Assembly: GCA_022824465.1 (NCBI GenBank)
Contig: JAJDZV010000008.1
Coordinates: forward strand, 248,001 to 312,000
DNA: 64,000 nt
Source of the DNA: Anaerolineae bacterium
GTDB lineage: Bacteria; Chloroflexota; Anaerolineae; Aggregatilineales; Phototrophicaceae
Reading direction: 5' to 3'
The notes below the pieces were generated by a model. That model searched no databases, was not told where the DNA came from, and saw only the letters and a program-made list of their open reading frames with translations. Within the stretch, counting starts at the first letter, position 1, and every line of letters begins with the position of its first letter. The translations under genes were made by a program, and so were the position numbers. Positions 1 through 8,874 of this stretch are shown piece by piece.

Positions 1-380
1 CCTTTAGCTGGCGCGGAGATAATTACCTTGTTAGCGCCAGCGGCGATGTGCTTTGACGCGCTGGCTTTGTCACGGAAGATGCCGGTGCTCTCGATGACTA
101 TCTCGACTCCCAATTCGCCCCAGGGCAACTCGGCTGGATCCCGTTCAGAAAGCGCCTTTATTTCGTTGCCATCGACGATCAGCGCTCCATTGGCGACTTC
201 GACCGCGCCGGGATAGACACCGTAATTCGAGTCATAGCGGAAAAGATGCGCCATCGTCTGCAAGTCGCCAAGATCATTGAAGGCGACGACTTCCAGATCA
301 TTTGCGTAACGCTCAAGCATCGCCTTTAGTACTTGGCGACCAATTCGTCCGAATCCGTTTATGCCGACGCGAACGGTCAT
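1..380 (-). CDS. gap: Glyceraldehyde-3-phosphate dehydrogenase, N-terminal part (runs off window)
   Basis: Reading the minus strand from an ATG at 380 gives about 126 residues that begin [15 protein letters not shown], the NAD-binding Rossmann start of type I GAPDH. Further on come the family signatures [20 protein letters not shown] and [10 protein letters not shown]. An AAGGAG box lies seven bases before the ATG. The enzyme oxidises glyceraldehyde 3-phosphate to 1,3-bisphosphoglycerate in cytosolic glycolysis. The catalytic Cys region lies beyond base 1, so activity cannot be judged from this window. About 210 bases without a gene separate this start from the next gene. Confidence 0.95.
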   Translation of the reverse strand, partial: MTVRVGINGFGRIGRQVLKAMLERYANDLEVVAFNDLGDLQTMAHLFRYDSNYGVYPGAVEVANGALIVDGNEIKALSERDPAELPWGELGVEIVIESTGIFRDKASASKHIAAGANKVIISAPAK

Positions 381-592
381 TTGCAATTCTCCTTGTTCTT
401 GTCACCAACTGCCGCTATCGCAATGCCCCAAGCTTAGTACAGGACAGATGATAATTGAATGCTGAAACGCGCATGGCATGTTTCGCGCGGTTGACGCGCT
501 TCGGCTCCGAGAGAGTCGGCGGCAGAGGTGTTTGCTTTCGGACGGGCGACATTGCGCGGCGGACAAGAGCTGGTGCGCGCAGGTCCTTCCGC

Positions 593-1489
593 CTATCCGG
601 ATGTCAACAATTCGCTGAGCCGGACTGGCTGAAGATTCCAGTCGTCGAGGAATGCCTTGATACGGTCGATAGCCAGGTAGGAAGATTCGAGGGTGTGATG
701 CAGGATGATCGTGCCGGGCCGCATGTACGTCTCGTAGCTGTTCATAATCACGTTAACGCATCGGTTGACGCAACTTGACTTAATGCAAATCGGGTCGTGC
801 AGAGTCCTTGATTGAGTATCCGCGTGATATTCGTCGGTGGTCAGGCAGCCGTCAGCGTCTTCTCTTTTGCAGCGCCAGACACAAATCGCGTCCTGAGAAT
901 CCAAGCCCCACAGGACTAGAGGAATGCCATATCTGACAGCAAGCTCCTTCAGCGCGTCGGTGACCACACCGTAGGGCGGGCGAATGCCAATGGGTTTGAA
1001 ATTGGAGCCGAGGGCGCGGCGCATGACCTCAAGCGACGGTTCCATTTCCTCGTCGATGAGCTGCTGCAAGCTGAAGTCGCGGATATCGCGATGGGTATGG
1101 AGGTGACAGCCGAATTCGTGCCCCATGTCCCGCATGCGCGCGTACATATTCTGATAGCCGCTTAGGGGGCGTACGAGATTGTTGCGGACGGCGAAGCCCA
1201 CCGGAAACAACGTCAAGCGGATATTCAGACGATGGTATTCGCGGCAGATCTTCCAGGAGTAATATTCGCTCCACATGTCGTCAAAACTCAGGCAGACTTT
1301 TCGCTCGTTGGTGCGCACGTGTCGGATAACGCGCGCTTGGCTCGCGGTCGACGATTGCTCGCCAAGGCCGGAATTAGCCAGTGTGGTCAGTTCGCTCCCC
1401 AATATTGAGCCAGCAACGATTCCTGCGCCCAGGCGCATGAATTGCCGCCGCGAAATGTTCGATAGCGAGTGCATGTCTGAGTTTGGCAT
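593..1489 (-). CDS. Tat-exported polysaccharide deacetylase (NodB domain, carbohydrate esterase 4) with Cys-rich insert
   Basis: 298 residues from the ATG at 1489, chosen because GAGG lies nine bases upstream and a twin-arginine motif (SRRQF, residues 13-17) followed by a hydrophobic run then sits at the N-terminus. NodB motifs are visible: SFDD (68-71), HTH (131-133) and RPPYG (170-174). Known members remove N- or O-acetyl groups from peptidoglycan or exopolysaccharide using a metal held by the Asp and the two His. Residues 200-250 form an unusual insert with six cysteines (203, 207, 215, 235, 240, 244) just before the C-terminal GTIILHH strand. Export through Tat suggests that it folds, perhaps with a metal, before secretion. 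The substrate is unknown. Confidence 0.85.
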   Translation of the reverse strand: MPNSDMHSLSNISRRQFMRLGAGIVAGSILGSELTTLANSGLGEQSSTASQARVIRHVRTNERKVCLSFDDMWSEYYSWKICREYHRLNIRLTLFPVGFAVRNNLVRPLSGYQNMYARMRDMGHEFGCHLHTHRDIRDFSLQQLIDEEMEPSLEVMRRALGSNFKPIGIRPPYGVVTDALKELAVRYGIPLVLWGLDSQDAICVWRCKREDADGCLTTDEYHADTQSRTLHDPICIKSSCVNRCVNVIMNSYETYMRPGTIILHHTLESSYLAIDRIKAFLDDWNLQPVRLSELLTSG

Positions 1490-1636
1490 GAATAACGCCT
1501 CTATTAGTACACGAAGACCAGACTTTAACTCATTGCCTGCTGCTTTCTCAACTAGCGCGCGGCAGCAAACCAGGGCAAAGCCGGCGCCCAGTCTGTCGTA
1601 AGGGCGCACTTTTGCAATTGCGCGCCCAAGATGGAC

Positions 1637-2368
1637 TTACCGTTGATATCGTCTCCAGATCTTGAGCAGGAGAAGTATCAAGATTGCTGAAGCAGCCGCG
1701 AAGCCGCCGATGAACAGGGCGGCGTCCACGAAGAGCTGTTCGGGATAGAGCCGGATTAGGCTGTCCGAATAGGGGAAGCGCCAAGTGCCGGCCGTGAAGA
1801 ACAGCCGGTGAAAGGCATCAAAGGCGCGATCCCAAGCCGCGGCCGCAAGCGTCGCCAGAACCAGAACTAAAGCGAGCGTTATGATTGCGCCGCGCCGGAG
1901 ACCGTCTCGGTGTATGCGCCAAAGCGCAGCGCGATATTGCGTGGCAAGCGGCAGAAAATATGCAAGCAGAAGTCCGGTTACTGCCAAAATGAGGGACAGA
2001 ACGGCAAGTGCAAAACCGCCGTTGAGCAGCTCTTGCGTATCCGCCAGGTGCCGGATCTCGCGCATGCTGAAGAGCGGGCAATCCGCGTCTGCCCCCGGCG
2101 GCCAGCACTTCTCCCGCGGCAGACGGCGCATCGCAAGCTCGTCCGCGCTCGCGTCGTTGAAGAGAAAGGCGATCGCGACCATGCCATATTCGAGGCGATC
2201 GTCGGTGGTAAAGCCGTAGGGGTCTGCCGGGAAACCGGGTCGCTCGTATTCAAATTGCAGAAACTCGTAACTTAGCAGCAACCGGATGCTTGTGATGACG
2301 ATGAGAAAGGGGACCGCCAGCGCGATGAAAGTTGACGGAACTCGTGCAATTGGGCAGGAGCTATTCAT
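1637..2368 (-). CDS. DUF1461 (TIGR01906-type) integral membrane protein
   Basis: 243 residues from the ATG at 2368, which overlaps the stop of the upstream gene by eight bases; the same frame stays open further upstream but only as a shadow of that gene. There are about four hydrophobic segments: one near the N-terminus (ALAVPFLIVITSIRLLL), two in the middle (FALAVLSLILAVTGLLL and IITLALVLVLATLAA) and one near the end. An extracytoplasmic stretch containing FHRLFF and SDSLIRLYP matches the conserved core of the DUF1461 family. The function of this family is not established. The overlap implies translational coupling with the spermidine-synthase-like protein. Confidence 0.75.
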   Translation of the reverse strand: MNSSCPIARVPSTFIALAVPFLIVITSIRLLLSYEFLQFEYERPGFPADPYGFTTDDRLEYGMVAIAFLFNDASADELAMRRLPREKCWPPGADADCPLFSMREIRHLADTQELLNGGFALAVLSLILAVTGLLLAYFLPLATQYRAALWRIHRDGLRRGAIITLALVLVLATLAAAAWDRAFDAFHRLFFTAGTWRFPYSDSLIRLYPEQLFVDAALFIGGFAAASAILILLLLKIWRRYQR

Positions 2369-3959
2369 ATTGGAGCCTGAATTCGTCGGCGCGACCAGCC
2401 AAGAGGAAATCGAGCACAATCGAATCGACAAGTCTCTCGACCGGCGCGTGGTCGTCGGTGAAGACGATGTCGCTCGATCCCAGCGGCGCGAGCGCGTCGG
2501 CGGCCAACTCGAGAATTGCATAAAGGCGCTGATCGGACCCTTCGTCCGGCTGAGAGGCGTTCGCCCGCAGGTTGTCAGCCGCCGTCGGCTGGGAGGTGGC
2601 GACGAGGATGGTGTTGAAGGACTGCGGCACGTCCAGCGCGTAGACGCTGGGATAAACCTCCAGCAAGGTATTGGAGAGCGCGTCGACCAAGCGGCGGTCG
2701 GTATCCGTGCGACCCACGTTGATGGCGACAGCGCCATCATCAGTGAGGCGAGCCTTGACTTCGGTGAAGAATTCTATGGTCGTGAGATGCCACGGGATGT
2801 AAGGCGGTCGGTAGGCGTCGATGCCGATCACGCTGAAGCGTCCGTCTGTCTGATTGAGGAGGAAGCGTCCGTCGCCGACGTGGACTGCGAGATTAGGCAT
2901 TGAAGCGCCATTCATGTCGAAGAATTCAGCGCCAACAGCAACAATCGCAGGGTCGAGTTCAATACCGATGATGGGTATATTAGCGTAAACGGCGCTGTAT
3001 TGACGCGCGACCGTGCCAGCTGCCAAACCTATGAGCAGGAGCGACTCGACATTATTGGCGCGGACAGGCGGCGGGTTAAAATAGGGCGCGGCGAGGAAGT
3101 AATCCCAGGCGCCGTCATAGAAGATTTCGGCCGCGTGCCATTGGCTGTGCACGCCTTGTCCCTCGTTGAGATAGAGGAATCGTGTGCCGGCGGCGTCTTC
3201 CTGGACTTGAATGTAGTTGTAGGCGCTTTCGTCGTCATAGAGCAAGCGCGCGTTTGGAGCGGGCGCCCGTAGCGGGCGTGCCAAGGCCGGCTGGGCAAGC
3301 AAGGCGATAACCAACAGCATCAGAAGATAGACGAGGGCGCGACGCCGATTCAACCCGAATAGGGCGACGAAGGCGACTGCGAAGAGCAAGCCTGAGAATA
3401 AGAGAAAGGTGCGCGCCGTGCCGATCTCGGGGATTGTGACGAGCACGGGCAGGAACGCGCCAAGCAAGCTGCCGAGCGTGCTGATGGCGTAAACCTGGCC
3501 CGCTACCTTGCCCGCCTGCGCTAGGTCCGTGACCGCCAAGCGTATGACGTACGGGGAGACCGTGCCGAGGAGGGTGACGGGGGCGGAAAAGAGCAGCAGT
3601 ATGACGATGAAAGAACCGAGGGCGACCGCCGCTTCGGCGCCGAAGACCGCCTGGGCGGCGCGAGCAATTACGGGGCGCGCGATCAGCGGGATCAAGGCGC
3701 TGAGGAAGGCAGCCCAGAGAACGATCTGCAGCAGGGCATCGGCGCGCGGCAACCGATCCGCCAGGCAGCCGCCGAGGTAATAGCCGACGGTCAAGTAGAG
3801 CAGCATCAAGCCGATGACGTTTGCCCAGACCAGATTGCTGTTGCCGAAGACATTGCCAAGGAGCCGCGAAGCCGAGAGTTCGATGGCGAGGGTAGTCATG
3901 CCGCTAACGAAGGCGATAAGGTAGAGGCTGCGCTGGCTGAGATGGCTGTTGTTGGCCAA
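2361..3959 (-). CDS. Spermidine-synthase-like protein fused to a multi-pass membrane domain
   Basis: About 532 residues from a TTG at 3959; a more distal TTG at 4034 would collide with the divergent gene, so the shorter form is preferred, though its ribosome site is weak. The N-terminal half (to about residue 240) has six or seven hydrophobic helices starting with the signature SGMTTLAIELSASRLLG. The C-terminal half is a Rossmann-type aminopropyltransferase-like domain: LLIGLAAGTVARQ, IGIELDPAIVAVG, VHVGDGR and VIGIDAYRPPYIPWHL. Such fused membrane spermidine-synthase homologues are widespread, but few have proven polyamine activity, so the reaction is uncertain. It is the first gene of a coupled pair with the DUF1461 gene and is divergent from the acetyltransferase. 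Confidence 0.8.
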   Translation of the reverse strand: MANNSHLSQRSLYLIAFVSGMTTLAIELSASRLLGNVFGNSNLVWANVIGLMLLYLTVGYYLGGCLADRLPRADALLQIVLWAAFLSALIPLIARPVIARAAQAVFGAEAAVALGSFIVILLLFSAPVTLLGTVSPYVIRLAVTDLAQAGKVAGQVYAISTLGSLLGAFLPVLVTIPEIGTARTFLLFSGLLFAVAFVALFGLNRRRALVYLLMLLVIALLAQPALARPLRAPAPNARLLYDDESAYNYIQVQEDAAGTRFLYLNEGQGVHSQWHAAEIFYDGAWDYFLAAPYFNPPPVRANNVESLLLIGLAAGTVARQYSAVYANIPIIGIELDPAIVAVGAEFFDMNGASMPNLAVHVGDGRFLLNQTDGRFSVIGIDAYRPPYIPWHLTTIEFFTEVKARLTDDGAVAINVGRTDTDRRLVDALSNTLLEVYPSVYALDVPQSFNTILVATSQPTAADNLRANASQPDEGSDQRLYAILELAADALAPLGSSDIVFTDDHAPVERLVDSIVLDFLLAGRADEFRLQYE

Positions 3960-4033
3960 GATGGGTTCCGAGCAACAAGATCGCGCTATTAGACCGAGCG
4001 TCTCAATTATCAGACTGAAGCGGAGAAAAATCA

Positions 4034-4738
4034 ATGAGCGTGGAGGTCCGACCAGCGACGCCGGCTGACGCGGACGCGATAGCGGAAATTGCGCTGGCAG
4101 CTTTTGACGAGTCGCTTGAGTCGGACGCGGTGTATGTCGCGAGTGCGCTGTGTCGGGACGGGAATCTCGTAGCCGTTTCTGATGCTCGCGTGACCGGCTT
4201 CGCCGGGAGTTTCATCACCCGCTCGGCGGCAGGCGCGCGACGATACGAGCTAGACCTGCTGGCGGTCGCGGAAGATGCGCGGGGGCGCGGCATTGGCGCT
4301 GCGCTGGTTGCAGCGAGCAGGGCGGCGGCAGTAGCGTTGGAAGCGGACTTGATACGCGCCTTGGTCGCCGCGAACAACCAGCCGATGCAGCGATTGTGCT
4401 GTGCTTGTGGCTTCGAGCGGACTAGCCCGGGACAAGCGCTCTACGTGTCTAGCGCGCAAGCCGGCCTGCCTCAGCGGGTCGGCTTGACCGGGGGCGGGGA
4501 GCATGAAGCGCATTTGATTCCGGTGGAGACTTTGACGTATCGAGGGGTGTGGTTGGAGGGCGCGCTGTCGCGGGCGGCGCTTCATGAAGCCAGAGGTCAC
4601 GCGAGCGTGGCGGACCGGTGGCGAATCGGAGCAGCAATTCCTATTGCAGATGCGGGAACTGCCGGCCTGCTGGCCGAAGAGGGATTTGAACGCGTAGGCG
4701 AATTCGACTGGTGGAGAATCAACCTGCAAAGCGGCTGA
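4034..4738 (+). CDS. GNAT-family N-acetyltransferase
   Basis: 234 residues; GGAG lies nine bases before the ATG. The first 140 residues are a GNAT fold: VRPATPADADAIAEIALAAF at the start and the acetyl-CoA pyrophosphate loop ARGRGIGAAL near residue 84, followed by NQPMQRLCCACGF as the usual C-terminal strand. Residues from about 150 form a second region (TYRGVWLEGAL, ADAGTAGLLAEEGF) that could be a degenerate second GNAT-like lobe. The acceptor substrate is unknown. The 3' end overlaps the convergent oxidase gene by 20 bases. Confidence 0.8.
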   Translation: MSVEVRPATPADADAIAEIALAAFDESLESDAVYVASALCRDGNLVAVSDARVTGFAGSFITRSAAGARRYELDLLAVAEDARGRGIGAALVAASRAAAVALEADLIRALVAANNQPMQRLCCACGFERTSPGQALYVSSAQAGLPQRVGLTGGGEHEAHLIPVETLTYRGVWLEGALSRAALHEARGHASVADRWRIGAAIPIADAGTAGLLAEEGFERVGEFDWWRINLQSG

Positions 4739-5864
4739 TCTTGAAGAGACTATCGTTGTGCGGAGTAGAGCCGTTGAGCGCAATATCGCATAGCATCTTG
4801 CCAATGATGGGGCTGAACTTGAAGCCGTGCCCGCTGAAGCCCGCGCCGATAACGACATGCTTGTATTCGGGATGGGCGTCCACGATGAAGTGTTCGTCCG
4901 GCGTGACGGTGTAGAGGCATACGCGGCTCTCACGGACCGGCGCCTCGGCGATGCCGGGAATAAAGGCGCGCATGAAGGGGCGTAGATCTTCGACGTTGCT
5001 GGCATCCGGTTCGCGGCTGAACGACGATGGGTGATCAGCTGCCGGTCCGCCATGAAAGGCGATCTTGAAGCCAGAACCGCCGTGCGAAGGAATGCCGTAG
5101 ACTGTTTCGGGGAAGAGAGCGCTGACATGGGCGATCCAAACGGGGCAATGCTGCGCCTCGTACTGAAACATGTCGGTCGGCGCCATGAAGTTCAATTGGC
5201 AGCGGAGCGGTGTAAGCGGCAAGTGTATGCCGGTTTGCTTTAGAAGGGACTTCGCCCAAGCGCCGGCAGTGACGATTAACTTGCCCGCCGAATGAGTACC
5301 AATTGCCGTAATCACTTCGACGGCGTCGGCATCGACCCGGATCGTCTCAACGGCTGTATGGTCTTTGATGATTGCGCCGTTGGCGCGCGCCAGATTGAGG
5401 CAGCCAAGCACGGTTCTTGACGCTGCGATGAATCCGCTATCCGGCTGATACAGCACCTTGAAATCGTCGGCGAAATTGAATTGAGGAAATCGTATGTTCG
5501 CCGCGTTTGACGCGAGAAGTTCGTGGTCGATACCCGATGATCTAAGGGCGTCTACAGTCGCGCGCAAGGTACTGTCGTACGCGGGGCCGAAGTCTAGTCC
5601 GCCAGTCTTGATATATAGTGTCTCTCCCAGCGCGTCCTGCAGGCCGAACCAAAGCGGTAAGGCATCGCGCATTAGCTCGACGTATTGGGAATGATCGTAG
5701 GCATAGCGGATGATGCGGGAGTACCCGAAGGAGCTGCCGAGGCGGTGATTCAGCTCGAATTGCTCGAGAAGAAGCACGGATTGCCCGCGCTCGCTCAAGT
5801 AATAGGCGGCTGCGCTGCCCATAGCGCCCGCGCCGATCACAATTGCGTCGTAAGTATTAGTCAC
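4719..5864 (-). CDS. Monomeric sarcosine oxidase / N-methyltryptophan oxidase family FAD enzyme
   Basis: 381 residues, the normal family length. The N-terminus carries the dinucleotide fold AIVIGAGAMGSAAAYYL (8-24) and the MSOX/MTOX signature LGSSFGYSRIIR (42-53). C316 in the motif CLYTVTPDEHF matches the cysteine that binds FAD covalently in these enzymes, and VIGAGFSGHGFKFSPIIG follows at the C-terminus. Family members oxidise N-methyl amino acids with oxygen, giving formaldehyde and peroxide. The exact substrate cannot be told from sequence. It is convergent with the GNAT gene, and a gap of only 24 bases separates its ATG from the end of the DUF58 gene. Confidence 0.88.
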   Translation of the reverse strand: MTNTYDAIVIGAGAMGSAAAYYLSERGQSVLLLEQFELNHRLGSSFGYSRIIRYAYDHSQYVELMRDALPLWFGLQDALGETLYIKTGGLDFGPAYDSTLRATVDALRSSGIDHELLASNAANIRFPQFNFADDFKVLYQPDSGFIAASRTVLGCLNLARANGAIIKDHTAVETIRVDADAVEVITAIGTHSAGKLIVTAGAWAKSLLKQTGIHLPLTPLRCQLNFMAPTDMFQYEAQHCPVWIAHVSALFPETVYGIPSHGGSGFKIAFHGGPAADHPSSFSREPDASNVEDLRPFMRAFIPGIAEAPVRESRVCLYTVTPDEHFIVDAHPEYKHVVIGAGFSGHGFKFSPIIGKMLCDIALNGSTPHNDSLFKISRFAG

Positions 5865-5888
5865 AAGCGAGCTCCTGGATGTTGAATG

Positions 5889-7139
5889 CTAGACGGGACG
5901 CTGTTCGAGGGCGGCCGCGAGGTCGTCGTCTTTGCCAATGCGCATAGTGGGGATTTTGGCAAGCTGCAGCATTCCGCGCAAGCTGCTAGAGTCTTTCTGC
6001 GGGTTAAAGGTCTGCGGATCGATATAAACGCAGATGGGACGGATGCCGCGCCTGATGAGCACCTGGGCTTCGTGTATCCATTCTTGCTGCAAAGACGACG
6101 TGATAATCAACAAGGTGGTTCCGCGAGTAAATTGGTGGGTTTCCAGCGATAGCGCTGCGCGCAACGAGAGATTGGAGGTGCTGCGCGCTACAGCCAGCGC
6201 CTGTAGAATCCGCGTCAGCTGTCGGTTGCCGCGATCGGGCTGGAAGATCTGGCGGTAGGGTATATATGCAGCGTAACCGACTACGCGTTCATCGTCGATG
6301 AAGTGTTTGGCCAAGGACGCCGCAACGATGGCGCCGTATTCTTCGGTTGAGGCCGGAATGAGCAGAGGCGAGGGAATGCTGCGATAACCTGCGCGCTGTT
6401 TCAGCGCCGGGTCTTCAACAAGCGAGGCGGCGGAGAAATCGCTGAAAAGCCAGATATCAACAAGCGGATCAAGCTCGAATTCTTTCACCATGATATCGCC
6501 GGTGCGGGCGGTTGAGCGCCAATGGATGCGGTTGATGCTGTCGCCGGGCACATAGTCGCGGATGCTGCTGGCGTTGGTGGTGATTTGGTGTGTCAACTGG
6601 CGTTGAGCGTCGCCGCCGGAGAGGAAGCCAACAGGCAGAATGACGCGGTCGAGATCAACGGTCATCGGATACACCATCAAGCGGTCAGTCGCGCCGACGC
6701 GGCGGGGCGAGCGGAATAAGCCGAAGGGATCGCCGCTGATGACGGTCAGAGGGCCAAGCTGGAATTCGCCGCGGGCGACGCAAACGGTTTCGATCGCCCA
6801 ATGGTATTCGCGGCCGCCCAGCAATGCCGGGACGATGTGGCTGGCTTGGTGGCCGGGCAGGTTAGAATGATCGCGGATTTCGAGCCAGAGTTTGGGCAAG
6901 AAGCCGGTCTTGCGGACCGCAAAAGATTCCGAGAAGACGCGGCCGACTTGCGAGCGGCGCGTGCGAGTCGTGCGGCGCAGCGCAATGCCGCGAAGCGAGA
7001 GCCAAGTCCAGAGAATGGACAGCATCAAGATGGCGGCGATCACGTAGGCGATATTGAAGATCTCCGCGCGGCCCGTGAAGAGGCCCCCAAGCAAGCTGAG
7101 GATGGTCAGTAGATAGAGGACGTTGCGGCGGCCGGGCAT
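5889..7139 (-). CDS. DUF58 domain protein (MoxR partner)
   Basis: 416 residues with two N-terminal hydrophobic helices (about 7-25 and 28-48) and then a DUF58 domain, recognised by RDYVPGDSINRIHWRSTARTG followed by VKEFE near residue 205-230. The C-terminal part resembles a von Willebrand A-like fold. In many bacteria DUF58 proteins are encoded beside MoxR ATPases and are thought to assist assembly or maturation of envelope or metal-dependent complexes. The start has AAGG five bases upstream and lies six bases after the moxR stop, so the two genes form an operon. The transglutaminase-like third gene often seen with them is absent here. Confidence 0.88.
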   Translation of the reverse strand: MPGRRNVLYLLTILSLLGGLFTGRAEIFNIAYVIAAILMLSILWTWLSLRGIALRRTTRTRRSQVGRVFSESFAVRKTGFLPKLWLEIRDHSNLPGHQASHIVPALLGGREYHWAIETVCVARGEFQLGPLTVISGDPFGLFRSPRRVGATDRLMVYPMTVDLDRVILPVGFLSGGDAQRQLTHQITTNASSIRDYVPGDSINRIHWRSTARTGDIMVKEFELDPLVDIWLFSDFSAASLVEDPALKQRAGYRSIPSPLLIPASTEEYGAIVAASLAKHFIDDERVVGYAAYIPYRQIFQPDRGNRQLTRILQALAVARSTSNLSLRAALSLETHQFTRGTTLLIITSSLQQEWIHEAQVLIRRGIRPICVYIDPQTFNPQKDSSSLRGMLQLAKIPTMRIGKDDDLAAALEQRPV

Positions 7140-7145
7140 GAGACC

Positions 7146-8144
7146 TTAACGCACGGAAGATCCAGGTACGGGCGTACTCTGCAGAATATCTTGAACGACG
7201 GCGCGCGAAGTGATGTTCTTTATGCGGGCGGCTGGTCCGACGATGATGCGGTGGGCCAATGTAACCTCGGCCAAGGCCTTCACATCATCGGGGATGACGA
7301 AATCGCGCCCTGTCATGGCTGCGCGCGCCTGCGATGTTCGGAATAGCGCCAGCGAGCCGCGGGGACTGCTGCCGAGATAGACATCGGGGTGGCGCCTGGA
7401 AGCCGTGATGAGGTTGATAATGTACTGTTGAACTTCGTTGGCGACGTAAACATCTTTGATTTGCTGCTGAGCGGAGAGCAATTCCTGTAAAGTAACGACT
7501 TGCTGGAGATTCTGGATCGGATGCTGATACTGTTGGGAGGCGAGAACGCGCAGTTCGTCAGCCGGCTGCGGGTAGCCAATTTGTATGCGAATCAGGAAAC
7601 GATCGAGTTGGGCTTCAGGTAGGGGAAAGGTGCCTTCGTATTCGATTGGGTTTTGGGTCGCCATTATCAGGAACGGATTGCTGAGGCGATAGGTCACGCC
7701 GTCTACGGTCATTTGGCCCTCTTCCATGGCTTCGAGAAGGGCGGACTGGGTCTTGGGCGTGGCGCGGTTGATTTCGTCGGCGAGGACGATTTGCGCCATG
7801 ATGGGACCGGGACGGAACTCGAATTCGCGAGTCTTTGGATTGTAAATTGATACGCCGGTGATATCTGACGGAAGCATGTCGGGCGTGAATTGGATGCGAT
7901 TGAAGGTACAGCCGACTGCGCGCGCCAGCGACTTCGCGAGCATGGTCTTGCCGACGCCAGGGATGTCTTCCAGGAGAACGTGACCGCGGCAGAGCAAGCC
8001 GAGCGCCGTCAGCCGGATTTCATTAGACTTGCCCAAAATGACATGGCCGACGCTGCCGCTGATGCGTTCGGCGATTTCTTGAACCGTCGCTGAAGCTTGC
8101 CCTACTTGCGCGGTACGGCGCGTCGTTCTGTATTGTTCGCTCAT
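7146..8144 (-). CDS. MoxR-type AAA+ ATPase
   Basis: 332 residues. Walker A is [10 protein letters not shown] (59-68) and Walker B is [11 protein letters not shown] (120-130); sensor and arginine-finger regions follow ([26 protein letters not shown], seen in two parts around 155-180). The C-terminal lid contains [14 protein letters not shown]. MoxR ATPases act as chaperones for partner complexes and here almost certainly serve the DUF58 protein encoded directly downstream. GGAAA eight bases before the ATG supports the start. The gene is divergent from the roadblock gene across a 297-base spacer. Confidence 0.92.
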   Translation of the reverse strand: MSEQYRTTRRTAQVGQASATVQEIAERISGSVGHVILGKSNEIRLTALGLLCRGHVLLEDIPGVGKTMLAKSLARAVGCTFNRIQFTPDMLPSDITGVSIYNPKTREFEFRPGPIMAQIVLADEINRATPKTQSALLEAMEEGQMTVDGVTYRLSNPFLIMATQNPIEYEGTFPLPEAQLDRFLIRIQIGYPQPADELRVLASQQYQHPIQNLQQVVTLQELLSAQQQIKDVYVANEVQQYIINLITASRRHPDVYLGSSPRGSLALFRTSQARAAMTGRDFVIPDDVKALAEVTLAHRIIVGPAARIKNITSRAVVQDILQSTPVPGSSVR

Positions 8145-8249
8145 CCAGACGTTTCCACTAGCGCGATCAACCTGGTTCTAAGTATAGCCCAAGGCAAACA
8201 AATGATAGACGGCGCTTTGCCTTCGTTTGGGATTCATCTGGCGTACGGC

Positions 8250-8277
8250 TTGCTGGCGCCAGCGCAACAAGTATAAT
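8250..8277 (+). promoter_or_regulatory. Candidate promoter with palindromic spacer upstream of roadblock-pyrG
   Basis: A -35-like TTGCTG (8250-8255) and a perfect TATAAT (8272-8277) are separated by 16 bases. A perfect 12-base palindrome, GCTGGCGCCAGC (8252-8263), overlaps the -35 and the spacer, a position typical of repressor operators. The rest of the 8145-8441 spacer shows no gene. Caution: the same palindromic word also occurs inside coding sequence (for example near 21808), so it may be only a common word in this genome. Confidence 0.35.
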
Positions 8278-8441
8278 GAACTACGGTGCGACGCTTAACG
8301 ATGATAGTTCGGATCGGTCAAGCTGCGCGCAAGTATTATCGCTATGGGAGCAATACTGACATAGATTGCATGGCATCGACTGGTCTCGTCTATTGACGGG
8401 GGCAACTCAAGATTGTCAAGAGACGACGGAGAGCAAGTCAT

Positions 8442-8813
8442 TTGATTGCCAGCGGGACTGAGAGCATTGCTGAGCGCCTGGAAAGGCTGCGGGCGGGGTC
8501 GCCCGACTTGGACGCAATTGCTCTCGTCAGCGTCGAGGGTTTGCCGATCGCCAGCTCAATTGGCGATGACTTGCACGCGGAGCGGCTGGGAGCGATGACG
8601 GCGGCCATGTTGGCGCTCGGGGAGCGGATCGCCGCCGAATTGCGTCGCGGCCAGCTCAATGAGGTGATGATCAGGGGCGACGATGGGTACGCCGTACTGA
8701 TGACCCTGGACCAGAATTCTGTGTTGTGCGCGTTGGCGAGCGACGAGGCGAAACTCGGACTGGTGTATCTGGATATGCGGCGCGTGCTGTCAGAGATGCG
8801 GCGCCGAGATTGA
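8442..8813 (+). CDS. Roadblock/LC7 domain protein
   Basis: 123 residues starting at a TTG with GGAG nine bases upstream. The pattern DLDAIALVSVEGLPIAS, then MTAAMLALGERIAAEL and LNEVMIRGDDGYAVL matches the bacterial roadblock/LC7 (MglB-like) fold. These small dimeric proteins usually regulate Ras-like or MglA-type GTPases, but no GTPase gene is adjacent. pyrG begins 61 bases downstream on the same strand, so the two may be co-transcribed. The role here is unknown. Confidence 0.8.
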   Translation: MIASGTESIAERLERLRAGSPDLDAIALVSVEGLPIASSIGDDLHAERLGAMTAAMLALGERIAAELRRGQLNEVMIRGDDGYAVLMTLDQNSVLCALASDEAKLGLVYLDMRRVLSEMRRRD

Positions 8814-8874
8814 CGCCGGTGAGTAGCCGGAAGCGTAACTATAGAGCGGAATCGGACAAAACGGGCGACAGATT

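Noticed and set aside
2369..2740. N-terminal extension of the DUF1461 frame
   Set aside because: The extra 124 codons lie wholly inside the spermidine-synthase-like gene and have shadow-type Ser/Arg/Thr-rich composition.
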